A stretch of 64,000 nt of DNA from Aquilaria yunnanensis. Its lineage: Eukaryota > Streptophyta > Magnoliopsida > Malvales > Thymelaeaceae. Numbering within the stretch: position 1 is the first letter of the stretch; each line of letters opens with the position of its first letter. The stretch lies in NCBI GenBank assembly GCA_039654915.1, contig CM077600.1, positions 43,136,492 through 43,200,491 of the forward strand. The letters are read 5' to 3'. Both the position numbers and the translations under genes were made by a program. Positions 1 through 13,122 of this stretch are shown here, one piece after another. Under the pieces are notes generated by a model. It saw only the letters and a program-made list of their open reading frames with translations. It had not been told where the DNA came from and ran no database searches.

Positions 1-215
1 AATTAAGATATTTATGTAGTGAAAGTTTAAATAATGATTAGAAAAGATTTTTTTTTTATTTTATACAGTGAGAATTTAAATAAAGATAAAAAAAATATTC
101 TTTATTGAATTTTATGCAGTGAAAGTTGAAAACTTTTTAAAAAGGCAAAAATTTTATTCTTTTTGAAACAGTAAAAAAAAAAAAACATTTCATTCTTTTT
201 GGGATGGAGAGAGTA
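1..215. mobile_element. Stowaway-like MITE, right end only
   Basis: The segment ends in GGGATGGAGAGAGTA, a degenerate Stowaway terminus followed by TA. Its body repeats blocks of the type 'ttatacagtgagaatttaaa' that match, in reverse, the body of the MITE at 41158-41505. The left terminus lies outside the window. No coding potential. Confidence 0.6.
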
Positions 216-789
216 TGTTTTATTTATATTTAACAAATTATGATGAAAAAAATTAGAATACATATAAAATATATAAAAAAATATTAAATTTATATCATCT
301 TAAAATAATATTTTAATATTTATTTTTTTATAAAAATAATAACAACATGCAGCATAATATACCATATAATATACATTAAAAATTTAGAATGTAATATACC
401 TGGCGATAACTGCTAACACTTTGGCTGTCGCACAAACGCTCACAGCTGCGCTTTAGCTCCTCTACCATGCTGTTGAAACTCGTCCAGTAGAAGCGAAATA
501 TGATCGCAACTTTACTATCGCAGACATATATTGGGATTTCCGGGGCAAGGGGGGGTTTTTGAAAAATTTCCCATCTATTTTAATTAACACTTACTTAAAT
601 CACATATATGAGCTGAATATCAAATGAGAAAAAAAAAAACGAAAAGGGAAAGGGAGGGGGGGGGGGGGGGGGGTGGTTTCTGGAACATGTCCCAATAAGT
701 AGAAAAATCGTTTTTGCTTTCCAAATACAAGACAAAAAGGCAATCCTGTTTCCCAAATAAATAGTTCTTTCTGATGTTTTCAATTGTGG
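216..789. other. AT-rich stretch with homopolymers, no gene
   Basis: The stretch is AT-rich to about 400, then less so, with a run of 18 G at 656-673 and several A/T homopolymers. Short ORFs here translate to low-complexity proline or phenylalanine runs and are not credible genes. It lies downstream of the last recognisable exon of the EFR3-like pseudogene. Confidence 0.5.
656..673 (+). repeat. Poly-G tract (18 G)
   Basis: An uninterrupted run of 18 guanines preceded by GGGAAAGGGA. It could fold as a G-quadruplex or be a sequencing or assembly artefact. Confidence 0.8.
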
Positions 790-3700
790 GGAATGCTATG
801 GATGGTGTCTAAAATGGTAGCTCCAGAATCACCTCCTTCATTGAGAGAAATGTGTAGCAAGGAAAAGGCTTCATGGAAACTTTGAGCTAGAACCTGATGA
901 CTGGAGTTCCGTAAAATCATAATGGAAGATTCAAATTAAGAACACAACAGAAGAGAAGCTGCGACAACAGAAAAATTGCATTTATGAACATTCTCCACCT
1001 TACACGAATTATATGCTTATCCCATACCATGGCATTGTTTAAGAGCCTCACATGTGCTTATAAATACTATTATTACGCCGCTTGCATGCTTAAAGATTCT
1101 AGTTTCAACAAACAAGAATATGCCACACATGTCGTATGTCATGATGCCAGAGGTTTCAAATCATGGACACACACACACACACAAAAACTAGAACAGAAAA
1201 TAATGACCTATTAGGAGCCAGTGCTTGGAATTAATTTGATATTCTTAATCAGGAAGGACCAGATTTTAAATGGTTGCTGTAGTAACTTGCATAAGTTGAA
1301 CTCCATTTGAACAGCATAAGTGTCTCCTATTTTTAGGAACTCATGTAGATGCATTTAGAGAATTCAGGAAAACAAAATGTTTACTTTTCATATGATAAAC
1401 AGAAAAACCCATAAAGGAAACTAACCAATCTGACAAAGTATCAACAAGTGATGGAAAAATAGACAATGATGTAATACACATTCCAAAAATTACCTTGGCT
1501 TGAGAAAACAGCAGTGCAAGACTGTATGCATGAGAAATGGCTTTATAACTTTGAGGTGCATTTTTGGGAGAGAGTGAAAATGCCCAAACTGGTGAAAGCA
1601 AGCGAGTAATCTGTTGTATACTCAACCTAAGGGAATTTGACTCCTGAAGTTTAGCAAAAGCTCTCAGAGGGGGAAATGAAAAACTAAAAGTGACATAAAT
1701 ATCACATAAATAGCAGTAGACTTAGTTATTTGAACACTAATTTGAATAGAAAAATATACAACAACGCTAGATCCATCCACTGTTCAAGATGCTAATTTTT
1801 GGAGGTTCACTTCAAGCCAGGGAATATCTAAACAGCCTTTGAAGCACATTTCATTTAGCAGCCATTTTCTTTTCCTCCAAAATTCTCGGCCCATAATCTT
1901 TTTCCTCTTCATCTGCCAATTTTGGTGAGATGGGAATCACGATGCTAACAAGAGTTCAGAATCAAAAGTTACTAAAGCTCATCATTCATATCATTTGGAT
2001 GGAGATCAGATATGTGGGTAAAAATGAAATCAGTCCAAGATGAAGCTAAAATGGTCAAGGTCTCAGATGAGATCAGAACAATCAAGAACATTTGTTTAGG
2101 TGAGGGCCAACCCATGAAAACTAATGGACTTAAAAGGAAAGGTGAACAAACATCCTTTATCAACAAATAAACAATAAATTTAAGCTCATAGAGACAACTT
2201 TGAAACTTACTGCTTCCTTGTTTGGATTGCTAACATTGTTGTCATCTGCAGACAACACCGTAGTAGTGTACACGACTATAAGATGACTTCAGTCTGTTAA
2301 GAATTCCATTTTTGTCTTTTGGTTCTTCTTCACTGGTCAAATGTCCTTTCCCCTTCCATATCTTCTCAAAGAGGGCAGCTGAAGAAGAAAAGGCACAGAC
2401 AGTTTTTAACAGGGCTAATGTAATATCAGTACTCTTCCTGGTCTCAGGACTAAATGCGGAAGGTGGAACAAGACAACAGAAAAGATGCAATGTCCTCCAA
2501 TTCGCGTTTCATGATCTAGATGGACCATAGCAGGCAGCAACCGATGAAATAAAGCCTCAGGAAATGCCTAAAGGAGACAAAACATCATACATTAAGAAGG
2601 CTGAAAACTGTCCTAAAACAAATTATTGAACTACAAAATTGAAAGAACAAGCACCAACTGCTTGCCTTGTTCCTATATGATGAATTAGGCATTGAAGCTA
2701 CAATCTGAGCAGCAAGAGAACCACAGAAATTGTAGTTTTTGCTGCAATTGTAATAACAAAAATGTTCTCAAGCATCACAGCATAAAATCAAGGATTGGTT
2801 TTGCATCTCCAACCTGTTCACAAATAGCTGTTTAGGCTTTCTACTGTTTTTAAAGTTCCAAGATAACAAAAGAACCTTACAGAATTACTCCAACGGGTTG
2901 AAGCTAACAATAACTAGAACATACTAGTCATAATCATGTCCTTCCAGCCTAATTTGTTGAATTTTGTGGAAATGGGCAAATCTAAATAACATAAAAGTTC
3001 CACCTTATATGATAATTGTACAAGGCACTATCAACAGCTTCTTTGTAATTCTCTATTCCATTTCATTATACCTGCTTCTAGTTTTGTATCATCAAGTGAG
3101 CAATGTATGCTCTTCTTTAAATGCCTCATTACATTCCCTATTGCAGCAATTATTGCATCTGAAGGCTCAAAACTATTGCATCTTTAGCAACAGAAGTTGT
3201 AACCTTCAAAATGTCAAGCTGCATATTGTATAGTTTGAGGACATTTTTATGATCAAGATGCTTAATCAACATGGACAACATAATGTGTATTTTCCACTGC
3301 AAAAAGTTGGCATAACAACGGCAGGGTTACATCAATCCTTTTGACCAGTTGGAAACTAATTTTGGAGAACGAAGAAGTTTAGCACGCTCAAGGTTGATTA
3401 AACTTTAAAATAGTGGGTGAAATGCAACCATAGTTCCCAGTTTTAATTATTGTCCTGTTTTGGACACCAACCTCAAAAGTGCAAATTTGATATGCCAACC
3501 ACTCAAGAACATCTCATTTTGGTCATTTTTAACTGATTCTTTTATAGTTGTCCGAAAGTTTCACGTCAACACTGGATTGGTGCATCTTCAGCAATATTTA
3601 TGCTATATGTAAGCATAAGTTAAAAAGAGATTAAAAAATTTTCATCTGCATTTTTTGACTATCAGCAACCATACTAAAGAGGTTTTCACGGCACTCACAG

Positions 3701-5194
3701 TAACTGCTAATAGTTCATGGCTGCAAGTGAAAATTCGTTTTTCTTTTGTTTGTTTGTCTTATTCCTTTTCTTTTCTTAAGCTTGTGTAGCATGTAACTTG
3801 TTGACTATGCACAGAAATAGAGATGATTTGCATTTTCTTTGTCAACTCTTAAAAAAAAAAAAAAAAAAGACAAAACGAGACCCTTAAAAGGTCAAAGACT
3901 GAGTTGGTAACTTTCAGCTTTCAAGGTTGGGGACTAAAACAGGACAACAATTAAGGGTTAGCGACCAAGGATGGTTTTACTCATGAAATAAGAGATTCAA
4001 GAAAAACTTGGGTGGATACCAGAACTGTCCATTAAGATTTGCATTTCCTTCAGTACTGGGAATGCAATACCATGCTGAAGCGACCATAGGTCTCCATCAT
4101 CAAAGTGACGGAACAGAGATTCAAGAATACGGCGTGCAGTGGTAGCTTCCTTTGCCAACCTTGCCATGTTATGCAAACAAACCCTGGACCAGAATTGAGG
4201 ATTCTGGCCATCTTTGCTGTGGCGGACCGAAGAAAAAATTTAGACTTTTTCTATAACAAAAAAATTTGTATACTTATAAATAAGCACAAAGGGGGTGCCC
4301 ACCCGTTCAGAGTTCAGACATAATATCTGAGGTATAAACGAAACAGGAAGAACTGGGAGAATTTTGTCAAAAGATCTTAAGTTACAGGGTCACGTTAAAT
4401 GCCCCCTTATCATTCACAATTTTCTTCCAAGAAGGAACCCTTGGAAAAGCATCTGGTGAAGCAGACCCAAGACCTTCATTCTTGAGAACTTCTTGAACCC
4501 ACCGTTTTTTCGTACAATCAGGGTTCTCAGAAGCTTTCTTGAGGCAGCAATAATTTTCTAAGACCACAGAAACGATCTGTTTTTTGTTTTTCAAATTAAC
4601 GAACAAAAAATTAGGATTACAGATAGCAACACAGGATGATATTTAAACATGGTCGAACAATGTTATGGCCACAACATCTCAATAATAGAAACTGAAAAGA
4701 TGCTTCATCTACAAAACACCTTGTTGCCATGTTGCCCCAGTTGCTTTCACAACGTCGTTCTTGTGATGGAACATGACCATAACAATGTTTAGTCATCACA
4801 AACCCATGAAACCTCTCCATGCACAGGGAAAAAACTTGTGATATAGATGATATTGGAATTTCATCTAATTATTCCTTCACAAGAAGAAGGCTGCATTAGG
4901 AAGGTCATCTGATGTAAAACCTATCCACTTTGTTGTTCACTGGTATTTAATGTCAATGTGAATTTTAATAGTTAATCAGCGTCATGATTTCGTGCCAATG
5001 ATCCCAACCTAGTTTAGATTAAAATTGGAGAATGATGTTGACAAGAAGTCACTAGTTATATACAAATATATGAAATTTATAGAAACCAGGAAGCAAATGG
5101 GAGACACTCCAGATAATAAAAAATTCACATAACAAAGCTAAGTAAAGCAAGAATCGGTGTTTAAAATTTTAGACATCTTTCAGGAGTAAGAAAA

Positions 5195-5275
5195 GTTCAT
5201 TGCAGCAGATCTAGAGCAAAAGAATGCTCTATAAAGTTCATTGCAGCAAATCTAGAGCAAAAGAATGCTCTATAT
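5195..5275. repeat. 41-bp tandem duplication
   Basis: Two near-identical 41-bp units start at 5195 and 5236 and share the core 'gttcattgcagca'. They lie in an intron of the EFR3-like pseudogene. Confidence 0.85.
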
Positions 5276-7633
5276 TCATAATAGATAGAAAAGTGCACAT
5301 ACAACATAACAGAGAAAATCTACATCATTTCAATATTGCCTAGATCTTTCGTTCCCATCTTCCTTACTGGTAATTTGCTCCCTTTGCATGGTAGAAGCTC
5401 TGTATGAATGTTGAAGTACAAACTTACAATTCTAAGCGAGTTTTTTAAAAATATAAATTTGTTATTCTAAATTTCTAAATCTTTTTAGTGTTGAACTTAG
5501 AGTGATATATAGGGTCAACAAACTCATAATAGCTCTACTTCAAAACGGGAAAAAAAAAAAAAAGATAAAAATATTTTTAAGCTAGTTGTGCAAACACCAG
5601 AAGGTGTGAATGGAACAATACAGAAAATCCGTACATGTATCTGATTCCACAAACTGCAAATATGAAAGCACAGGTAATGAAATAACAGTATCAACAAATG
5701 CAGGTAACAAAATAAAAATATGAACATATGGAGATAATAAGCAAGCGTAAAGTAAATTTGTTTAGTTGATCCCCACATCACTTACATTATCAAATTCTGC
5801 TGAAATGTAACAGTGCTGTCCCATGAACCAGACCTACAGAATGAAACCAATAAGCACATGTAAGAATAAGGAATTTTTATGCAGAAAGTACAAACAGTAG
5901 TGGTAGAAGAAAAAATGAGCAAATAAAACTTTGACTTTATCGAAGCATGACATGGAGCAGTAATAAACAGAACACTGAATCAACAAATTAACAGAGCAAA
6001 AGATCACACATATCTTATCCTTAATATATAAATAAGACACAAATATGGATATTAAAAGTCTCATTATCTAAATGCAATTTGAACCTCAAAATTTATTTGC
6101 CCATTTTCTAGTTGATGGTGCATCACAACCTACAGCCATACAGAGCAGCTTTAAGTTGATCAATACAGAAGTTGGTCTGTGAAGTGAATAAAACTAGAAT
6201 TTTGATCACAAATATCACGCCAGGTAAAAGCGATTAATGCAAAATAAAAACCCCCCATAATCCATCTTAATCCACCATAATCTTTGTGCTTATCATACAG
6301 TTCCTTCTAAAAGTTTCAATTTAGATTCTGCATACAATTTAACATTGAGTTGGGTGAAACAAACAACGCTTGAAACCTATGAAAACCATCATACAAGAGT
6401 AACTTCTGAAGCTGTTAGGCCAAGGTTGACACTCCACCTCCAATAGTATTTCGTTCTTTCTTTTTATCAAAAAAAAATTGAAGAAATTATTATTTACACC
6501 CTCAACAACTTTGTCAGTATGTACATTTTCCCCAAGTAATGCATGACTCGGATTAACAAAACATTGAATCAAGTGAAAACAGAAATAAAAGGACTGCTGA
6601 TGGTCAGAGCTATTTACATTTTACTTTTCATGAATAAAAAATTATTTAGATTTAAATTGACTGCAGAATGGAAGTGTGGGTGAAGAAGCAAATAAACACA
6701 CTGCATGGATGAGAAGCATCTTAAAACAAATTCAATATATGTTTGCGACCAATATTTACCAAAAACCTGAAGTAAATGTGTCAAGGTGAATATTTTCTAA
6801 ACAGTATCTATTTCTAAACTTCGTCGGTTATGCATAAATCAATTTCTTAATAACTTATTGTTTATATGCCTTTCAGTGACATTATTTACATGCTCTTTTT
6901 ACTGAAAAAGAGTCTAAATAACTATCTTCCCTAGGATGCATAATAGTGTTTTCATTTGATACACAGCAATAACTTTTAAGAACTAATTTATGCTATTGAT
7001 AGCAGCTTCCTTTTCATCTCTCTAAAGCAGTTAGCCTCTCATCATAGGATCAATGGTTACACATTTCACAGTACTCTGTGCCATATACTTGGAAAAAGTT
7101 CAGCTACGTTTAAGAGGTACTTCTGATATAGATTGGCATCCCCAGTTTGTTCTGATAGCTATAACTTAATGCAAACTTCATTACTGACTGCACAAGTAGA
7201 AATATGAAGAGTACCATTGCAGATAGTGCTTGCAGCCCTGTTGAACGGAGACTTTTTGCCCTTTCATCTTCCCCAACTACATGAGCTAACTGGATAAGTT
7301 TTGGGATAAATCCTTCAAAATTATACATGTTAGTTCCATCCTTCTGCAAATTAAACAAACGAATTTCAAATTTCTTGCATGTGCAGATTACAAGCTTTTG
7401 GCAACAAATTACATTAAGCGATTGACATTCTTCCATATATTAAAGACACAAGAATACCAACCTGATGGTTTACGAAATCAAAAAATGTTTGACACCCTAT
7501 GATTTGCATTTCATACTGCTGTGACTGATCAAGAAGAGTGTGAATAATGCTATGCAAGCTATTAGCAAACAGTGGCCCGCGAAATTAGCTCAAATAATAA
7601 CGCATTTGAATTTTTTTGAAAACTAAAACAATG

Positions 7634-7760
7634 TATTTTCTGTTTTTTGTGCATTTATTAAAAGTCACTTCCTTTAGAGTCCTAGCAGGATATTTTCTGT
7701 TTTTTGTGCATTATTAAAAGTTACTTCCCTTAGAGTCCTAGCAGGATATTTTCTGTTTTT
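7634..7760. repeat. 56/57-bp tandem repeat, about 2.2 copies
   Basis: Units begin with 'tattttctgttttttg' at 7634, 7691 and 7747; the third is cut short. They lie in the pseudogene intron that ends at the broken acceptor next to 7576. Confidence 0.8.
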
Positions 7761-9639
7761 TCTTTAAGTTCACAAACATATAAATGACATGTGAAGGCAT
7801 TCAATGACAACTGAAACAAATTTACAAATAAGGAAATAGGTTTTAAGAGATTCACTGAATCCAGTCCAAATTGTAAAAGGACAAGCATAAATGTCTCTGC
7901 AACATACCAAGATGTGTAGTCATGACACAGCCAAACCCTCCCTGTCATATTTATACAAATCCAAGATGGCATAATGATACTAAAGTGCCTTTTGTGTGTT
8001 TCTCTCAAACCAATCATTGAAACCATCAGCAAGAACATCCTGAAAAACCAAAGGTTGTACCTAAAATTTATGACAACTCCATGAATTCCTGAGTATATGT
8101 TTTAGTTTCACCAAATAAGGAGTACAACTATTTCTCTTATACAGTATTCTTCACACGTCCAGGTCCAATCTCAGCCTTTTTCATACTAAAACATTTTTAA
8201 AAAATCATTACCATGAATTTATGTATCAGGAACTGGCCAACTTAGATTATTACGACTGAACTAAAGTTCAGAAAGCTAGAAAATGAACAAGTTTAAAAAT
8301 CAGAGAGAAAAAACCAAGCTACTGATAGTGCTCTTAGGGTAAGAAATGCTTTATAACCTCAACTACTGCAGAAAAATGGTAACAGGATAGTTTAGAATAT
8401 GTAGACTCACATTAACTCTTCACAAGAGACCAACAATCTCCTATATATGCAAGCCACTATCTTTGCATGTTGAAGATTCTCGTTTCTCAATTCCTTGTAA
8501 CATCTTTGCTCAAGAGATTCAGTTATCTGCCATAACATCAAGAAACTGTAACCAATTACTTTTCAGCATATAAAATAATAATAATAATAATAATAACCAC
8601 CCGCTTTGACATTTCATAGCATTCATTAAAGTGCACTGCACAGTTGATATATTGCCACTACTGTATACATACAACTACTGTTTTTGCATAGTATATATTA
8701 ACTCACATATTTAATGGCACTAATATCCAATACATGTATGTTTATGCTCAGATATACTTCAATTTATACTTCTAACATAACTTTTTCCTTTTTCTAAAAG
8801 TGTAACTCAGCTTACAACTGCTGATTCTCAAATTGTCTCTCATCCTGCCAAATGCTTTCAGAATTCCTTTCCACCTGTTGCCCACCATCCTATCTGCTAC
8901 AGTTCCTCCACTCACGAAGTCATAATTTGTGCTTAACAAATATTCCTTACAGGTAGTTCAGCATAGTAGTTTTGTAACTCATTTTTTGTAAGATTTTTCC
9001 CCTAAAAGTAACTTCCAGCATACGATGATAAGGATATAATCACTTCATTTTTTGCAACCAAACCACAGTCTCACTAAAGGAAGCGCACATGGGTGGTTGG
9101 TAGAACCTGAAATTTAAAGATAGGTGAACCTGACGAAAGAAGTCAGCTCAGTACTTGAGGGGAACAGCAGGAGCTAATATGGAAAAAAGAAAGCCATATT
9201 TACGTTAGCTTTTCATATAGAGGTGATAGAGAGAAGTCTTGACAAAAGGATTTTACAATTATGCTGAAAAGGAGAACCAAAGAAAAAAGAAAGGACTTGA
9301 AAAAATGATCTAACAATTATTTTCCAAAACTAAAAGGAACAAGCAACTGAACTATAATTCCATTTGCTTTAGTAACACATGGAAATTGTTTTTTCTATTT
9401 CCCTTATCTGTCTTTTGAAGATTATGACTTATATATATATATATATATATATAAAAGAAAATATATTGTCTGTAAATTGAGTTGCACGGTGGCTGTGACA
9501 ATTGCTTAGCCATGAAGTTCACTTGACTCCCAAGAATGTGTTGGAGCTTGGTTGGCAGCATGTCCATGTGGGGTTAATCAAATAAGAGCAAATGGAATTC
9601 ATGAAGCATTCCTATCTTATTGGAGAAGTAATGATGGCA

Positions 9640-10140
9640 CCCGAAATCCATTTGCAATTATGCACTATGGCGCCTTGAGGTTTTCTTTGTCCCTAAGCAA
9701 TGGTTAATAGCCATTGGATCAAGAGAGATCAATGGCCATTCTTTCTCTTATGTGCCGATACATAGGTGTGAGCAAGAAGAACAATGTGTGTTTGCCTTGA
9801 GCATCACCAAGAGGAGAAAGATGTGCATTATGTCAAGAATGTGCACTATGTAGTAGGGTGCTTCAGGTACCATGTTATGAAGGGGGTGGTTGCTGTGTAC
9901 CATGTAGTAAGGTATGTGAAACACCTATCCTGTGTGTGTTTTGTATGTGTAAGATGCAAGTGTGTGAGACAAAAACCAAATGTATGAAGGACACAATATG
10001 AAAGTTATAAAAGAGAGAGAGGAGAAGGCCATATGCCAAGAATGAAGGACTATCATAGAAGTCTTTTGTAGTTCTTATTATTTTGTTATTCTATTGTGTT
10101 CTTTAATTTGTGTGTGCGTGTGTGTTCTTAGTTTATAAAA
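9640..10140 (+). mobile_element. Possible LTR-like insertion in an intron
   Basis: This segment differs in texture from the intron around it. It is GT-rich, repeats 'catgt(t/a)atgaag'-like words, and has a TATA-like AAAAGAGAGAGAGG stretch followed by T/G-rich sequence, as in LTR promoter and terminator regions. I could not fix TG...CA ends or a target duplication, so class and limits are uncertain. The 67-codon ORF at 9784-9987 is repetitive in sequence and I do not call it a gene. Confidence 0.3.
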
Positions 10141-12064
10141 GAACATTGCTATGACTGGTGCAGTGAAAGCGTGTAAAATATCTAACTAAAATGGATAAAA
10201 TTTGGACACACAAAATACGTGGTTCGGCTCATCAACTATCTGTGTTGAAGAGCTCAATAGAAAGCTGTTTCATAGAGCTTTGCAAATATATCATACCTAT
10301 GGAAGCAATGGCAAAGGATTTTGTTACCAAATTCTTTTGTTTTTTTTTCATTTTTAAAGACAAGACATAACACATGAATTTTAAAATACAAGATAACAAT
10401 TAATTGAAAAGAAATATATGGAGCCATTGTGAACATATCATACCTTTGGCATGCACAAAGGATTTCTTGAAGCATATCACACAGCTTTCTTAACTTTCTA
10501 TCATTTGGTCCTTCTTCCTATGTAGTGCATAGAATGTTATAAGGTGTGTCAACTTAGAAACAGACAAGGAAGAAGGAACAAAAAAAACTCAAACTATTTG
10601 GACAGATCATGCTTCCATCTGGCAAGAGGAATATAATAAGCAATCATTGAAGGATGCTTATATAACTAAATGACCACTCATTGTAGTTAGAATTCTTTTA
10701 CTACCACTCATTGTAGTAATATAGTTTTTTATTACTCCAAGTGTAGTTGTACATAGTTTGGAGGACAGACGCTGTCATTAGCCCTTCTGTGATGTTGGGA
10801 GTATTTCCCTGGTCTGGTATGGGGTGGCTCCATCCCACTTCTCACACACCCACACATTTGTCTGCTAACATTAGCCTATTTATAGGCTTGAAAGTCGGTT
10901 CTCTTCAACCGACTTGTCATATTTTTTTTATTAGTTATTTCTCACACCACTAGTTTCTAGATTCTTCTACAGTGTTGTTAGATATTTTTATTCTTTAAAC
11001 TTTAGCCTAGATTTTTTTTATGCATTTCTAGAACTCCTTGGTTATTAAGAATTCTAGGCCCTTCTTGAATTTGCATATCAACAACTGTTTTATGAACAAT
11101 ACTTGCTTTATGCAACCATTTGCAAGATGGCACCATTAATATGAGGTAGGGGATGCCAGTACAGAAAAGCTTATTTGTCATTCAGATCAAAACCAAGAAA
11201 ACCAATGTCCCAAGCTTTAAGCTCCAAGGATCATCTATTAATATTCTCTCAGCACTTAACCAAACAATATCCTAACAAGAATTCCTCGAGTTATGTCCTC
11301 TAAAAGAGATTCTTACGTAGATATCATAACATGACTCACCTCAAAAGTGAAAAAGTTATTTCATACAACAACAAAATAAAACACCACATTAAATTTACAA
11401 TGAAACAAGCACAAACCATTTTTGCGTTCTGGAAATCAAGCTTTACCCTATAAACATCAGAATCAAGTGACACCAACCTGGGAATGACGAAATACATCAG
11501 CAAGCAGCTTCTTATACCTCTTGACAGGCTGCCTAGAACGTGGACGCACTCCTGGGAAACAGAAACAAAGGGTCCCATTCGAGAACAGCCTGGTTATGAT
11601 GCTCATTCTGGGCTATATCGAATTATGTACAAAGCAATACAGTGGTTTTATATCTTTCATTTGCCGCTTCTTTCCCAACTACATGGATCAGAAGCTTCAT
11701 CTTCTAACATCCACAAGGGAGAGAAAGGGTTAACAACGACCCGGATGCATCTAGAATCCAATGACCAGCCTGTGAACAAGAATGTTGAGTCAAATTTCAA
11801 ACACAAGTAAAAACTAAACTAAACGACAGCAATGTAGGTAACAGATATAGTCGAAGTGGTCGTAATCGTGGCGAATATCTAGTGCATTCGTGATAACTAG
11901 CGAGAGCATTTTGATGGAATTACCAAAGAACAACGATGTGGCTTCTAATCGGAGAAAAACTCGACAATAAAGCTAGGGTTTCCTAATACTTCAAATCTGA
12001 TTAAGGTCGAGGATCTAAAGGAAAAGGAAAGAAAATGATCAAACTAGGATCTAAAGAGGTTTAC

Positions 12065-12225
12065 CTGGAAATAAGCCTGAAAGAGCCACCGGAGACCGGA
12101 AACCCGAGAATCCGGCTTTCTGTATATCGCCAATGTGAGCTTTCCATCTTCCCTTTCTCTCCCTATAAAATCAAAAACCGATTCGAATTCGGTTATGGCA
12201 GTGCTACGACTGTCCAGCGTCTGCG
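12065..12225 (-). other. Likely 5' UTR exon of the EFR3-like pseudogene
   Basis: On the minus strand a GC-richer leader ends in TTTCCAG followed by GTAAACC, a good donor. A matching acceptor (GATATAG) lies just before the first coding ATG at 11606. This leader-intron arrangement fits the 5' end of the pseudogenised gene. The upstream boundary is where the MITE begins. Confidence 0.5.
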
Positions 12226-12230
12226 AATAG

Positions 12231-13067
12231 CATCTCCAATAGTTTTCCCATTTTACAGTTTTTCTCTATTTTAGAGAATATAAAGATATTTTTCACTTTA
12301 ACAGTTTCTTTCTCCTATTCTCTAAAATAGGGAATAAAATGAAAGAGAAAATCTCATTCCCTATTTCTGCAGAAACTCCAAAAAAATTTTGGAAATGAAA
12401 AATAATATTCTCTCTTTCTCGTAAAGGTTGTTTTATTTATTATTCACAATAATTAATTTATAATTTTATTTTCTTCAAAATTTTTTATATAAAAATGGTA
12501 TCTTAAAGACTCTATTTTATAATTTTTTTTTTAAAAAAATTATAGTACAAATTAATATGAATATTTTTAAGTCAGATTTTAATTAAAAAAGTTAAAATAG
12601 TCATTTTTTGTGAAACAAAGGTAGTAAATTTTTATATTTTGCACAATATTTAATTATCAACAATTATTTCATATTTTTTTTCAAAATTTTTTATAGAATT
12701 ATATATATTTTTTTTATGAAAATTGAACCTAAAGACTCTATTTTATAAACATAATTTTTAAAATTTTTTATAATATAAATTAATATAAATATATGTAAGT
12801 CAAAATTTAGTAAAAAAAGTCAAAGAGTCAATCTTTGTAAAACGGAAGAAGTAATTTTTTTACATTTTTAATAATATTTAACTATACAATAATTAATCTA
12901 GTCATTAATTTGAATTTGCTTTAAATCCATAATATTTAATTGCTATGTAATAAATACAAAATTCTACAAAATAGGGAAGCTGTTGGAATTTAAGTAAAAA
13001 AATTATAGAAATTTTACTTTTTACTTCCCTATCTTATAGAAATTTTGGAGAAGCTGTTGAAGATGCT
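12231..13067. mobile_element. MITE with AGCATCT termini in the pseudogene promoter
   Basis: The left end reads 'agcatctccaatag' and the right end, reversed, reads 'agcatcttcaacag'. The inner sequence is AT-rich and noncoding. Right flank TAA and left flank GAA could be a degraded 3-bp target site of PIF/Harbinger type, but this is weak. It lies between the leader exon and a site II-type palindrome at 13106-13122. Confidence 0.65.
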
Positions 13068-13105
13068 CTAACAACAATCGAATCGAGCAGTTCATCGGTT
13101 ATAAA

Positions 13106-13122
13106 AGCCCAATGGGCTTAGT
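13106..13122. promoter_or_regulatory. Site II-like palindrome AAGCCCAATGGGCTT
   Basis: The 15-bp palindrome AAGCCCAATGGGCTT contains TGGGCT/AGCCCA on both strands. Such elements are common in promoters of plant housekeeping genes. It was probably part of the promoter of the EFR3-like gene before the adjacent MITE inserted. Role inferred from the motif only. Confidence 0.45.

Larger units (their letters stand above)
790..11606 (-). pseudogene. EFR3/SEMI-ROLLED LEAF2-like ARM-repeat gene, decayed
   Basis: Reading the minus strand exon by exon recovers a protein of the plant EFR3-like family (rice SRL2 and relatives), related to the EFR3 plasma-membrane anchor of PI4-kinase complexes. Recognised exons: 11606-11478 (begins MSIITRLFSNGTLCFCFPG, then a basic RQPVKRYKKLL), 10517-10444 (EEGPNDRK), 8526-8411 (LEQRCYKELRN), 7576-7462 (IIGCQTFFDFVNHQ), 7343-7215 (NMYNFEGFIPKLIQLA), 5833-5786 (VWFMGQHCYISAEFDN), 4576-4386 (IVSVVLENY...RVPSWKKIVND), 4216-4020 (FWSRVCLHNMARLAKEATT), about 3296-3004, 2813-2666, 2567-2211, 1626-1494 and about 908-790 (NSSHQVLAQSFHEAF). 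Phases agree between neighbouring exons. Lesions: a 1-base deletion near 10477, GG instead of AG acceptors before 7576 and 908, an insertion near 3285 with in-frame stops after it, and frameshifts near 3030-3040, 2785 and 2470. Introns are retained, so it is not a processed copy. Family assignment rests on remembered similarity. Confidence 0.85.

Noticed and set aside
1972..2166. 64-codon minus ORF inside the EFR3-like pseudogene region
   Set aside because: It does not fit between the neighbouring recognised exons in sequence or phase; treated as intronic chance.
9784..9987. 67-codon plus ORF rich in Val, His and Cys
   Set aside because: The sequence is internally repetitive DNA in a putative LTR-like insertion inside an intron of the pseudogene.
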